From contig JAOARJ010000013.1 of the NCBI GenBank assembly GCA_025210615.1, forward strand, positions 102,001 through 166,000: 64,000 nt of DNA, in the 5' to 3' direction. Shown here piece after piece: positions 41,591-53,456 of the stretch. The stretch is from Candidatus Altimarinota bacterium (GTDB taxonomy: Bacteria > Patescibacteriota > Gracilibacteria > BD1-5 > UBA6164). The position numbers were made by a program, and so were the translations under genes. A model generated the notes under the pieces. The model worked only from the letters and a program-made list of their open reading frames with translations. It was not told the origin of the DNA and made no database searches. Position 1 is the first letter of the stretch; each line of letters begins with the position of its first letter.

Positions 41591-43423
41591 ATGCGTGGAC
41601 ATGATGAAGATTGATGAATTATAAATTCCATTGAAATATCGTGAGAAATTAATGAATATTTGAAAAATTTTTTTTCAGATATTTGATTGTCTGAAAATGA
41701 ATCAGGGAAATACATAGAAAATATAATTTCGAAAATTGAATCAAGTGAAGATCCTGAAAAATCTTGGGAAAAATATAGGGCTTTATTGGAAGCAATGTTT
41801 CAATATAATTTGTATGCTCCAGAAGATAAAGATGAATATATTAGTAAATCCATTCTTCCAGAAATTTTAGCTCAATATCCTGATTTAATAGGCGAAAGTA
41901 CAGAGCTTACAGTTGCATCTGTTTTATCTGAAGTTAATAATATTATTTTTGAAGAGTCTCAGCCATCAGAATCTGAAATAAAATTTAAAAAAGATTTAAT
42001 TAGTTTTATTTGAAAGAGAAAAAGTATTTCAAAAGATGAGTTTATAAAATATTTGAATGATACGAATTTTTGAGAAGATTGAAATGAAAATTTAGCTAAA
42101 AAATTATCAGAATTCTTATCATCAGATGCATTTAAAGCTCCTATTATTAATAAAGGTATGATAACATCATTATTAAAATGATTTAAAGAGTCATCAAAAG
42201 AATTAGATAAAGCTAAAAAACTTAGATGAGATTTAAATTGAATTGATATAAAATGATGGGAAGAAATAGTTTTAGCAGAATTTTTAAAATGAAAATTAAA
42301 AGATTCAAAAATATTAGAAAGACTTTGAGGAGATGATATAGTAAAAAGAGCAATAATTTCGCAAGTATTAAATCCTGAAAAAGACTTTGATTATCAAAAT
42401 ATTTCTAGATTTTTTGCTAAAGATTCTTTGATAAAAGATATTTCAAATACAGATAAATTAAGTATTTTAGATTCTATTTCTGAAGTAGTATTTGAATGAT
42501 GAAAATTCTCTGATTTGACTTTAAGAGTATGACTTTGAGGTTCTGAAAATGAGTTTCCAGTAAGAATTTTATCTTATATGTCTTATGTCTTGTCTGTTTG
42601 TGAGAGATTACAAAGCCAATTTTGAGACTCTCCTAAAGTCGAATTATTTACTTGAGAAGAATGAGCTATTAATTGTAATTGAATGGATGCTGATAAAGTT
42701 AGAAAAAATACTCAAAATATGTTCAAATTTATTTCTAATTTTGTCTGAGAACATTATCCTGATGTAAAATTTAATACATTAAAAGATCCAGAATGGGAAA
42801 AAGATTCTAAAATTAGCTATGTATTAGAATATTTATATCAAGAAATAGTTGACGAAATAGAATCTTGAAATAATAAGGAGTTATCTAAAATTGTTGATCA
42901 ATTAAAGACTAGAGCTGAAAATAGATGAGGAGGTTCATTAGAATCAGCTTTAAGATATTCTTCGTTTCACACTGTTTGTTTTCAAGATATTCAAGCTATA
43001 ACTAATTATGTATTTGGAGAAGAAGTTTCATATAAACATATTATTTCGGTTTGATGAATGGCAGAAAGAGAATTTTGAATTATAAGAGATGTACTTTCTG
43101 AAAGATTTTCTTCTGAAAAATTTAATGAATTTATCTCAAAAAATTATAAAAATGCTCCTGAGATTAAGGAAGTTTGAGAAAATTGAAACAGAGCTAATGT
43201 AACTACAAATACTTGAGCAGTGCCTCCATATTATAAGGCAAATGAATTAGATCCGACAATCTGAGATGATATAGCCTCTTCTATAGCTAGAATATTAGCA
43301 GAATGAGGAGATAATGTTGCTTCAATATTTGATTCATTAAAAGCGATGTTTGCAACTTTTTCTCCTCAAGTTGTTATGGATTATATTTTATCAGTTAATA
43401 CCCCAGTAAACAATGAAACATAA
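41591..43423 (+). CDS. Hypothetical 610-aa acidic protein downstream of the attenuator
   Basis: Begins MRGHDEDGGIINSIEISGEI. Soluble, helical, with no signal peptide and no recognised domain. More than 30 TGA-Gly codons. The aminotransferase gene starts inside its last codons (ATG 43413, stop 43421-43423), so the two are translationally coupled and probably work together. Function unknown. Confidence 0.75.
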
Positions 43424-44681
43424 TTATCGTGATGCTTATATTTGAAGAGCACAAAACTTAGATTTATACTGAATAATAATAGATTCTACGGATAAACATT
43501 ATTTCACAGATATTGATTGAAAACAATATTTAGATTTTCTTTCATCTGCTTCTAGTTTACCATTATGATATAATAATGATAGATTGCTAAATGCGTATAT
43601 CTCGCAAGCTAAAAAAGCAGTACACACTTGCACAGTTTACACTTTTACGGAAATTGTTTGAGAATATGCAAAAAAATTATCAGAAATTTCAAATATTGAA
43701 AATGCTAAAATTATGTTTTGAGCTTTTGGTTCTGATGCTATTGATTGAGCTTTAAAATGTGCTCAAACTTTTACCTGAAAAAAGAAGGTTATCGCTTTTA
43801 AATCGGCATATCACTGATGAACTTATCTTTCTTTGAGTTCTAATTGATTTGATGCCTTAAAACAGGGGCTTGATTTACCAGATTTATTTTATCACTTGTC
43901 ATACCCAACAGAAGAAAATTATGAAGAAGTTTTAGAAAAAATAGAAGAAATTCTAAAAACAGGGGAAGTATGAGCTTTACTTATGGAAACAATTCTTTGA
44001 GATTGATGAGTATTTGAACCTAGCAGTGAATTTTTATCAAAAGTAAAAGAGCTTTTACATAAAAACTGAGCTATATTAATATTTGATGAAATTCAAACTT
44101 GAATGTGAAGAACTTGAAAATTTTGGGCATTTGAAAATTACTGAGTTACTCCTGATTTATTTGTAGCTGCTAAATGATTAGGTTGAGGATATGCTTCCTT
44201 ATCAGCTGTTATTTGAAGAGCAGATATTATTGATAGTTTAAATAATTGTCAAAATGCTTTTACATTCTCAGCTCATGCTGCTTCTTGCGCTGTTTGACTT
44301 GAAACTATAAATATTATTGAAGATGAAAAATTAGCCGAAAATGCTTTGAAAATTTGAGAAAAAATAACTTCAATAATTTATAAAGAATTAGAAAATTATG
44401 ATATTTTTAAAGAAGTTAGATGAAAATGATTGATGATTTGAATCGCTTTAGATTCCGAAGATTCAATTTGAGCTTATATATGAAAAATTTGTTTAGATAA
44501 ATGAGTTTATGTTTGATATTATGGACATAATAATAATGTTGTAAGAATACAACCTCATCTTAATATTTCTGAAGAAGAAGCCATAAAATGAATCTCCAAA
44601 GTTATAGAAGCTATCAAAGAATTTTCTGAAAATAAAGAAAAATATATGGTATGAGAATTTAAATCATTTTTCAGTTCATAA
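43413..44681 (+). CDS. Class III PLP-dependent aminotransferase
   Basis: 422 aa. DFLSSASSLPLGYNNDRLLN near the N-terminus, GSDAIDGALKCA, AYHGGTYLSLS, LIFDEIQTGMGRTGKFWAFE (the Asp of the PLP site) and the Lys in FVAAKGLGGGYASLS are class III motifs as in acetylornithine/GABA/omega-aminotransferases. The exact substrate is not deducible. It overlaps the gene upstream by 11 bp and shares its putative leader control. Confidence 0.9.
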
Positions 44682-44695
44682 TAATTAAAATCAAA

Positions 44696-44726
44696 AAAAC
44701 TCTCTTGTAATTAGAGAGTTTTTATT
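44696..44726. terminator. Bidirectional terminator
   Basis: AACTCTCT pairs with AGAGAGTT around TGTAATT, with A and T runs on either side, between convergent genes. Confidence 0.75.
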
Positions 44727-45699
44727 TTAGATAACTTAAAAATTTTTCTAAATCTGGTTTTAATTTAGCTTTTAAACTGACATTTTTCTTTCTATCAGGA
44801 TGATAAAACTCAGTTTTATAAGAATGAAGAGCTTGTCTATTTAGTCAGAAATTTTTTGCAATATAACTATTGATATTTTTATTTCAATAGGTATTGTCTC
44901 AAATAATTGGATGTCAGATACTAGCTAAATGAACCCTTATCTGATGCATTCTTCAAGTTTTTAATTCGACTTCTAAAATAGAAATATCTTGCTTCCCATT
45001 TTTTGTTTCTAAGACTTTTTCTTCTAAAACTTTATAATAAGTTAACGCTTTTTGTCATTTTTCACTAATTATAATTTTATTTTCATTATGAACATTATCT
45101 TGTCTTAAAATTTTTTTATCTATTTTTCAAGTTTTATTTTCTAATTTTCATAATACAATAGCATAATAAATCTTTTTTATATCGTGATTTTTAAATCATT
45201 TTACCAAATGGTCTAGCGTATGTTTTTGTTTTCAAATTATAATTATTCAAGAAGTATTTCTGTCTATTCTATGCGCCAAGGCTGGCTTAAAAGTAAAAGA
45301 ATTTAATTGATTTCATAGATAATCATGGACTTGGTCAATAAGTGAAATTTCTTTTGTTTTGAAATCTCAAGGATGGACATTTAAAAAAGGATTTTTATTG
45401 ATTACCAAAATGCTTTTATCTTCGTACATTATATTTTTTTTATCCAGTTTTTTGTCAATTTTTATAGCTTGTTTAGTATCTTTTGTTAGTTCTTCATATT
45501 CGTTGTCACTGATAAAAATTTTTAATTCATCTCAGATTTGCAACTTATATTCATTATCTTTCTTTTTTTTATTTATTTTTATTTTTCACTTTCTATTGAA
45601 TTTATAAATTAGGCTTCTTGAAGCGTTTTTTAATAATTTTTTTAAAAATTTATCTAATCTTTGTTCACTATCATTTTTTTCTATAATAATTTGTTTCAT
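44722..45699 (-). CDS. RluA-family 23S rRNA pseudouridine synthase
   Basis: 325 aa. An N-terminal S4-like segment (RLDKFLKKLLKNASRSLIYK), then the catalytic motif HRIDRNTSGIIIIGK with the essential Asp, and GRMHQIRVHLASIGHPIIGD. RluC/RluD-type architecture. Ends just inside a shared terminator. Confidence 0.92.
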
Positions 45700-45717
45700 A
45701 ATTTTATTTAAATTTTA

Positions 45718-46734
45718 TTATTGCATAATCGTAAAATCATAAGCAGCACTTGTTGATTCTCTTGGAATATCAAGCTCTATATCACGCTTAAATCAATATG
45801 ATTTTCCTTCAGCTTTTACGTGAGTATTATTTGAAATTAGCTCGCTAGCAGTTCAAGTTCATAATATTAATTTATACTCTAAATAAGGATAAACAGCTGC
45901 TTTATTAGCTTCTATTGTAAGCCTATTTATAAGGAAAAATCTAAGTTTACAAACATTATTTTCATCACAAACTCAAGCTCAAGATTTATCATCATCAGCA
46001 TCTTTATCTTTATAAAAAAGATTTATTGTTGTTTCTTCTTCATCTTTTTGAAGATTTTTTCATTTTAAATTTATAATTCAAGTTTCATAATATTTTTCTT
46101 CTTCATCTCACAAGCTTCTAGTATTTATATTTCATAAATTTATATAATCAGTTCAAGTTAAAGTATTTTTTGTAGAAGATAGGTTCCATCAGATAATCGG
46201 CACATTTTCCATAGCTGTTATCGCAGCTCAATCTTTGTCATAAAATAAATAATCTCAGCTTATATCATCTTGGATCTTTATATTTAATTTTTCAGTTTTT
46301 GACGCGTCTATATTTGGTAATTTTATTTGAAGTTTTATATCATTTAAATCAAAATCATTATTAGTAAATGTTATTTCAATAGGCTTATCTATAGATAATT
46401 TATTGAAGCTTTTGTCATAATCACTATTTCATTTTCAAACAGGAGGCATTACATTGCTATTTCAATCAATATTAAACACACTAGCAATATTTGTATTAGC
46501 TAACTGAGTTCCAGCAGGAGTATCCGTTAATAAAACATCTTTATCTTTTATTTGATAAATAGCTGTTTCAAGTCATTTAGTCGCTTCATAATAGGCTTTA
46601 GCCGAATTTTCTATTCATTTAGTGTTTTTTCAAAATGGTATAATATAACTCAAAATATATTGAGCTGTTAGAATCATTGATAGCACTAGAAAAAGTGCTA
46701 GTATAATAGAAAATCACTTGTTATTTTTTTTCAT
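45718..46734 (-). CDS. PilX-like type IV pilus protein
   Basis: 338 aa. Short basic leader, KGFSIILALFLVLSMILTAQ, a prepilin-like N-terminal helix with KG-F cleavage context, then Asp-rich extracellular sequence with two Cys (VCDENNVC). PilX proteins prime pilus assembly. It begins 7 bp after the prepilin gene upstream, an operon. Many Gly are TGA, including the one in KGFS. Confidence 0.75.
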
Positions 46735-46741
46735 ATAATTA

Positions 46742-47962
46742 TTAGTTAGAGCCTAAATTTATAGTTGTTGCGATTTTTATTTCTGGAGCTTTTCCTGCTA
46801 TTCATCTTCTTTTTTTTGCGCTTGGAGTCAGAGTCATATAAATCTTTACAAAAGGAGAAATATTACTTACAGAATCAAAGCTATCTTTCCAAGCCAAGTC
46901 ACTATCTTTATTTGGATATAAAATAAATTTTAAATTTTTGACATTTATGGTGTTAGGGAAGATTTTTTGCCAATAATTATTTTCATCACTTCACGCGACT
47001 ATATAACTAGCATTTCATTCAAATTCTTCAGCAATAACCCAAGTATCAATGACTCAGTCATTAAGTCAGAAATTATCTACAGTATCAGCTGGATTATGTT
47101 TTAATCAAAAATCTTTTCATTCAAGTTTCAAAAATTCTATATTTCATAAACATCAATCTCATCAAGTCTTTGTATTACAGACATTTGCATTATCATCAGG
47201 GTCTTGAGAGAAAGTCCATCTAAACAATGTTCTTTGTTTATTTATTTTATTAAGTAAGTATAATTCTGTTAGTTCATCTCATATATCAAAAACAGTTGGT
47301 CCTGTTCATAATGGTTCATCATCATCATCTAAAATAGGATTTCAATCTTCATTTATATCACCTAAATCAGCATTTTTATCTCAATTATAATCTAGAAAAA
47401 CGAAAGAATATTGTCAGTATCTTTGTGGACTTAGGCTATAATCATTTGTAAAATCTCATATATGAGCAACATCTCAATCATAATTATTATCTCTTAAACA
47501 TCAGCTTTTATAGTTTGAATCATTATTTCAATCAAATAAAATTCAATCAGCATTGTCATCTCAATAAGTTTTAGTTTGAGAACTTCTGCAATAGTAAAAT
47601 CAATCTCAGTAATTTGGGTTTCAAATTACTCAAGATTTTCAAAAATTTCAGAATCAAGATTTTGTTTGATAATGTCCATTATCCATATCTAATAATTTAT
47701 CGGTATCAATCCCTGATATTATTTTTCTGTTAAAATATTCTTCGTAATCTACTGTTCATCATTTTTTTATTAATTCAAAAAATTTTTCACTAGCGAAAAA
47801 TGCTTCTTTTTCTATGTTTGTTTTTTCTATAAGTTTTATTTTTCATACTCACACTGCGCTAAGCGCTTGAAATCAAGCTAAGATAATAATAGAAAAAAGT
47901 ACAATAGAAACTAAAACTTCTACTAGCGTAAATCAAGAAAATTTATTTTTATTATTAATCAT
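46742..47962 (-). CDS. Type IV prepilin-like protein with Asp/Gly-rich domain
   Basis: 406 aa. FSGFTLVEVLVSIVLFSIII is a class III-signal/prepilin motif (processing before F, Glu5 present). The Gly is TGA, so standard-code callers lose it. The exported part has many DNNYDGD, DYNGDKNADLGD and DDDDE segments that may bind calcium, and Cys pairs. Likely a minor pilin or pseudopilin presented on the surface. Confidence 0.85.
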
Positions 47963-47990
47963 AATTTATTTTATTTAAAATTATTTTTAT

Positions 47991-48242
47991 TTATTTTTTA
48001 TAAAAAATATAGTTTATAAAATCTCAGACAAATCTAGAAAATCTTACCGCTGTTGGTTTTTTCCAAAAAAACTTTGGCCATAATTTAAAAGTAAAATTTA
48101 GTCATTTAAAAAAATTTGTATATTGTTTTTCTTTTCTTATTCATAACAATAATCAAACACTTTTTATAATACTTGTAAAAAAGCTGATTATAAAAATTAT
48201 AATTCATGCAAATTTATTATTTTTTAATCAAGATTTAGCCAT
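47991..48242 (-). CDS. Small membrane protein, 83 aa
   Basis: One hydrophobic segment (GIIIFIISFFTSIIKSVGLLLG) and a basic, Phe/Trp-rich tail. It starts 29 bp upstream of the prepilin gene on the same strand. No family recognised. In-frame TGA codons support coding. Confidence 0.55.
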
Positions 48243-48484
48243 TATTTTTTGTTTTAAAATAATTAATTTTTTATATTATATCCAATTTTTATTTATATTG
48301 AAATATTTTTACTATATTTTACTTAATATATTATATTTTTGTTTAATAATCTCTTGTTTTTTTGTAGATTTTTTATACAATATTTGTTGTAAAAGTAAAT
48401 GAAAATAAACTTTACTTTTAAAAAATTTTATGTAAAACTTATACTAAATATATTAATAATTAATTTTAATTATATTTTTATATT

Positions 48485-49075
48485 ATGTGATATAAACAAA
48501 GAGCTAGAAGTAGAAAATTAAGAGCTAAAATATTAGCTTTTATAAACATATTTAGGTTTAAATTTTTTGTAGCAAGTTTAGAAGGAAAACTTGTTCTTAT
48601 TTGAGCTTTTATTTCGATTATTTCGTTATTTTTTCCTTGGATAAATTCTGCTTGAGGAGAAGAAATAATTATGGCAAACGCTTTCAGTGTAAAAATTTGA
48701 TATATTTGATTTATAATTTTTATATTAAATTTTATTATGATTTTCTTGATGCTTAGTCAAAAAAGAAAAGAAAAAATAAAATTAAATTTATCTCTTTCCT
48801 TTAGAGATCATTTTGTTGTAAATACTTTTTCAATTTTTTCATTATTATTATGTTTTGTTGCTTGAGCTTTTACTAGATGATTATTATCATTTTCTCAAAA
48901 TATTATAATAGGGCAATGAGTTATATTTTGTTTGGTTTGAACTGTATTTTCTTTATGGGGAGGAATGCTTTTATATAAGCAATATAAGAAAGATTATGAG
49001 AGTTTTATTGTTGATAATACAAGTGAAGTTTGAGAACATTTAACTGATGAAAGAAATATGCAATTGCCTTTTTAG
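48485..49075 (+). CDS. Four-helix membrane protein of unknown function
   Basis: 196 aa. Basic N-terminus (MGYKQRARSRKLRAKILAFI), four hydrophobic segments (~37-55, 72-92, 112-132, 145-165) and an acidic tail. Ends in TAG. No recognised family. Divergent from the pilin operon on the minus strand. Confidence 0.65.
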
Positions 49076-49140
49076 TTTTACTTAGTTATAATTAATTGAA
49101 CATTTTTGTTAAAAAATAATAAAAAAAAGCAAAAAAATAA

Positions 49141-49170
49141 TTGACAAAAAACTAAAAATCATTATATATT
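49141..49170 (+). promoter_or_regulatory. Putative promoter of the sigma-region-4 gene
   Basis: TTGACA (49141-49146), 18-bp spacer, TATATT (49165-49170). A second TTGACA lies at 49174-49179. Confidence 0.55.
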
Positions 49171-49220
49171 ATATTGACAAAAAAATAAAAACTTGTAACT
49201 TGTAAAATTGTTTTGTTATT

Positions 49221-50273
49221 ATGGAATCAACTATTTATTCAACAGAAGGACTAAAAAACCTATTTGTTAGTGTCTTAGATACACTAACTCCAAAAGAACA
49301 AGAAGTAATAATCAGAAGAGTGGGGCTAAACGGACAAAAAGAAACTCTTCAAAATATTTGAGATTCTTTTTCTATAACTAGAGAAAGAGTTAGACAAATA
49401 GAAGATACATGAATCAAAAAAATAGGTAGAGTTATAAAAACTACTGATTTAATAATGATTCAAAATACTGCAAAAGAAGTATTAGATTTACACGGATGAT
49501 TACTTACAAAAGATAAATTATTAAATGCTTTAGTAAGAGAATTAAATCTTCCTAAAAATGTAGATTGAAATATTATTTCAATAGTATTGCAATCTGATTA
49601 TGAAATTAAAAAAGCTAAACCAAAATTATGAGTAAAAACATATTTTTATCTTCCACAAATTTCTCCTAAAAAAATCAATTTAGTACACAAAGAAATGACT
49701 AAAATTTTAAAGAAGAAAAAAGATGTAGTGGATGTTCATATCTTATTTGAACTTACTAAAATAGCTTTAAGAGATAAATATGAAGATTTAACTTTGCCGT
49801 TTATTGATAGTATTGTTGATATTCATGAGGATTTAGTTAAATGAGAAGAAGTATTAGTAGGACTTGAAAAATGGAAAATTCTTAATCCAAAAACTCTTAA
49901 AGATAAAGCAGTTTATGTGTTAAAGAAAGAAAAACTTCCAATGCATTTTGTAGACATTTCAAATAAAATTACTGAGTATTTATGAGATGTTGTGAAAACA
50001 AATACTGTTCATAATGAACTTATTAGAAATGAAGATTTTGTATTAGTTTGAAGAGGTATCTATGTATTAAAAGAATGGGGATTTAAACCTGGAACAGTGA
50101 TAGATGTAATTGTAGAAATAATGAAAAAAGCTGGAAAACCTATGACAACTGATGAAATTACAACTAAAGTATTAAAAGTGAGAAATGTAAAGAAAACAAC
50201 AATTTATATGAATTTACAAAACAAAGATTATGTTCAAAGAGTTTGAAGAAATTTCTATGAATTAAAAAAATAA
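49221..50273 (+). CDS. Sigma-70 region 4 fused to HARE-type winged helices; sigma-like regulator
   Basis: 350 aa. Residues ~20-70 hold the region 4 helix-turn-helix (LTPKEQEVIIRRVGL, then SITRERVRQIED), which binds -35 elements in sigma factors. No region 2 is present, so it cannot melt DNA by itself. The C-terminal parts (MKKAGKPMTTDEITTKVLKV and a related repeat at ~235-285) look like HARE-HTH/RpoE winged helices. Two TTGACA boxes lie upstream of its own gene. Confidence 0.8.
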
Positions 50274-50289
50274 CATAAAATAAATAAAA

Positions 50290-50318
50290 GAACTTTAGAT
50301 TAATTCTAGAGTTTTTAT
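50290..50318 (+). terminator. Terminator
   Basis: AACTTTAGA (50291-50299) pairs with TCTAGAGTT (50305-50313) with one G-U, then T. Confidence 0.65.
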
Positions 50319-50418
50319 TTTAAACAAAAAAATATTTATTTTTTATAATAAATAAGTATATTAAACTAGATTTATTTTAAAAATATAGAAAAATAAATAA
50401 TTAATAATAAAGAAGTAG

Positions 50419-51057
50419 ATGAATATAAAAAATAATTTAGAAATAAAAATACTAGATAAAAAAGATTTTACTCAAGAATTATTATCACAGTTAAAAATAC
50501 TTCTAGATAAATCTTATTTTAGAAGTTATATGTATGATTGATTAACTAAAGATTTAGAATTAGATCATACAATTTTTAAAGCTTTTATCGCTTTTTTAGA
50601 TGAAAAAGCAGTATGAATTATGCTTTTAGAAGATAATCCTCATTGAAAAGTAAATTATCATTGATTTGATGTGGTTCACCTTCAGAGAGTTTGTGTAGAT
50701 AGTAATTATAGAAATTTATGAATATGAAAAAAATTATTAAATAGAGTAAAAAAATATGCTTTTGAAGAAAATAATATACAAACAATATTTATAACAAGTG
50801 CTGAATTATGAGCCATTTCTTTTTATATAAGAGAATGAGCGTTACTTAATATGAAATCTGTAGAAATTTATAATGAACTTAATTCTTCGCAGGAAAATAT
50901 TGAACATTTTAAAGAAATGTTAAACAATAAAAAATTTAGAACTTATAGATTTGCGAATTGAACTTGCGTAGATTTGATATATTATCGTGATGAAAAAATA
51001 GAGAAATTTTTTAGAGAAAAATGATATATGTGAGAAGAAGTTTTATTAGAAAAATAA
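50419..51057 (+). CDS. GNAT-family acetyltransferase
   Basis: 212 aa. VHLQRVCVDSNYRNLGIGKK is the acetyl-CoA binding motif A (V-x-x-x-R-x-x-G-I-G), followed by LLNRVKKYAFEENNIQTIFI. Substrate unknown. First of a run of small metabolic genes on the plus strand. Confidence 0.85.
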
Positions 51058-51080
51058 ACTTAATTTTTAATTATAAAAGT

Positions 51081-51461
51081 ATGAAATGAGTTGTTATAGA
51101 AGGGCTATCTTTAGCTAAAGAAAACGAAAAAATGAATATATTAGATTTTTCATCGTGAGATAGAAATGATTTTATGCTTATTAAACAAAATGCTTGAACA
51201 GTGAGTTGAAAGCATTATCATAATTGAATAGAGAAAAATAAAAATCCCGAAATAACGCTTGTTATATCTTGAAAATTTGAATTATTCTGTAGAGATATAA
51301 AAACGCAGGAAGAAGAAAAATTTTTGGTTACTGAAAATACAAAAATTTCAATTTATCCTGAGATTTATCATGAAGTTAGAGCTATTTCTGATATTATTTT
51401 GTTAGAATATGTTTCTATGGCGCAAGCGAAAAATGATACTGTTAAATTAAAAAATAAATAA
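51081..51461 (+). CDS. Cupin-fold protein
   Basis: 126 aa. GTVSGKHYHNGIEKNKNPEI and LVISGKFELFCRD match a cupin barrel with the HxH metal ligands of motif 1 and a later His (IYPEIYHEVRA) of motif 2. Similar to RmlC-like or WxcM-like domains; activity not assignable. Confidence 0.7.
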
Positions 51462-51479
51462 AAATTAATTTTAATAATT

Positions 51480-52052
51480 ATGCTAAAAAAACTAAGATTC
51501 ATTGAGGAGCTTGATAAAATGAAATACATAAAAAGGGCTCCTTATTTATGCGATTGAACGTTAGAAGATGATACTCAACATTCGTGGCATTTAGCGATGA
51601 TGGTGATGATGTTTGTTCCTGAAAATTTAGATTTAGAAAAATGTTTGAAAATAGCTTTGTATCACGATTTACCAGAAATTTATGCTTGAGATTGTCATAT
51701 TCACGATGATAAACTAAGGGCTTCTAAGAAGGGAAAAGAAGCTATATCAATAAAAAAATTATCTTTAATTATGCCTGAAGACAAAAAAGAAGAAATTTTA
51801 TGAATTATAGATGATTATGATAATAAAAAAACAAAGGAAGCTAGATTTGTAGCAGAATTAGATAAAATTCAACCGCTTATGATGGAGGTTATAGAATGAT
51901 GAAGTACTTTAAAAGAGCATAAAGCAGATTATGATAAAATTTATAATTTCACAAGAAAAGGTGTTACTGATGAATTTTGATTATGGAAAATTGCTGAGTA
52001 TTATCTAGAGGAAGGCAAAAAGAAAGATATCTTTTATAGAGAAAATAAATAA
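51480..52052 (+). CDS. HD-domain phosphohydrolase (YfbR/HDDC2-like nucleotidase)
   Basis: 190 aa. DTQHSWHLAMMVMMF has the first His of the HD set, ALYHDLPEIYAGD the HD pair, and RFVAELDKIQPLMMEV the distal Asp. This is the HDDC2/YfbR group, which removes phosphate from deoxynucleoside monophosphates in known members. Confidence 0.85.
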
Positions 52053-52078
52053 AAACTTTATATTTTAAAAAAATAATT

Positions 52079-52684
52079 ATGAAAAAATTTCCGATTATAT
52101 TATTAACTTTATACATAATCTATTTTATAGTTTTGGCTATTAATCCTTATGATAGAGCTGTTTGGTTTGCTGAAAATTTACCTATTGTTTTGATAGTTTT
52201 AGGGATAGTTTGGATACATATTAAGAAGCATAAATTTTCAAATTTATCACTTATTTTAATGGCATTTTTAGTCTTTATGCATACGACTTGATGACATTTT
52301 ACTTTTGAAAGAGTACCGTTTGATTTTATCACGAATTTATTTAATTTTGAGAGAAATCATTTTGATAGAATAGCGCATTTTTCTGTATGATTTTATGGCT
52401 TTGCTATTGCTGAACTTATGCTTGCGAAAAAATCAGTGAATTCAAAATCTATATTATTTTTATTTCCGATTTTTACAATTTTTACGGTCGCTAGTGTTTA
52501 TGAAATTATCGAATGGTGGTATGCCGCGACTGCTTGATGAGAGCAATGAATCGCATTTTTAGGTAGCCAATGAGATGTTTGGGATGCGCAAAAAGATATG
52601 TTGGCAGATGGTTTATGAGCGATATTTGTGATGATATTATTTTTTGTTTTGAATAGAGATAAGATAAAAAAATTAGTTAAATAA
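52079..52684 (+). CDS. DUF2238/YjdF-like inner membrane protein
   Basis: 201 aa, about six TM helices. GGHFTFERVPF, FDRIAHFSVGFYG, SVYEIIEWWYAATAG and GDVWDAQKDMLADGLGAIF match the DUF2238 (YjdF) family with its conserved polar residues inside the membrane (IEWW, GDxxDxxxD). Function of the family is unknown. Confidence 0.85.
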
Positions 52685-52693
52685 TTAAATTTT

Positions 52694-53392
52694 ATGAAAA
52701 CTTTCGTTAAACAAAATAAATTAATATGTTGATTATTTATTTGGGCAATTATCTTTGCTGGGATTTATATTCGGATCAATAGAATGCCAGAAGCTTTTTA
52801 TTTGTGAAAGGAATTAATGGATTTCTTTTATGGACTTGCATTATCAATTATAGCAGCGTCAGTTTTTTATGTTTTTCAGGTTTATTTACCAGAGAGGAGG
52901 AGAAGAAAGATTATTAAAAGTCATTTTGAAAAAATTTATAATGAAATAAAGGAGGTTATTATTTTTGAATTTTTAGTTGCTATAGGCCGTCAAGATAAAA
53001 AAGTAAATGAACTTATGACTTTTGAATGATTTAAGCATTTTTTTTCTGAACCATCTGGAGAGCCTATGCAAGATAATTGGCATAGGGTGTTAAATACATA
53101 TGAGAGTAATCGATTATATTTTTCAGATTTATGTAAAGAGTTAAGTCAATTAAAATCAGAAATATCATTTCTCATTAATAATTTAGAGATAAGTGATGAA
53201 AATTCTTTAAGTTTTTTTAGTCGTTTAAGTGGTGAATTAGAAAGAGTAAAATCAATATGAGAAAATAAAGATGAATATGATTGTGATTATAAAATTTTTT
53301 GGAGATTTTTATATGAATTATTTTCTTGATGGGATTGCGTTAATTGACAAAGGGAAACAGATATTATAAAAGATATGATAAATAAAATTTAA
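52694..53392 (+). CDS. Hypothetical protein with two N-terminal TM helices
   Basis: 232 aa. TM helices at ~10-28 and ~45-65, then a long charged helical cytoplasmic part. In-frame TGA codons confirm one reading frame. No family recognised. It starts 9 bp after the YjdF-like gene, so same operon. Confidence 0.6.
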
Positions 53393-53456
53393 AATTGAAA
53401 AAAATAAAAAAATGCATAAAATAAGCTAGAATTTATAAAAAATAATCAAGAAAATA

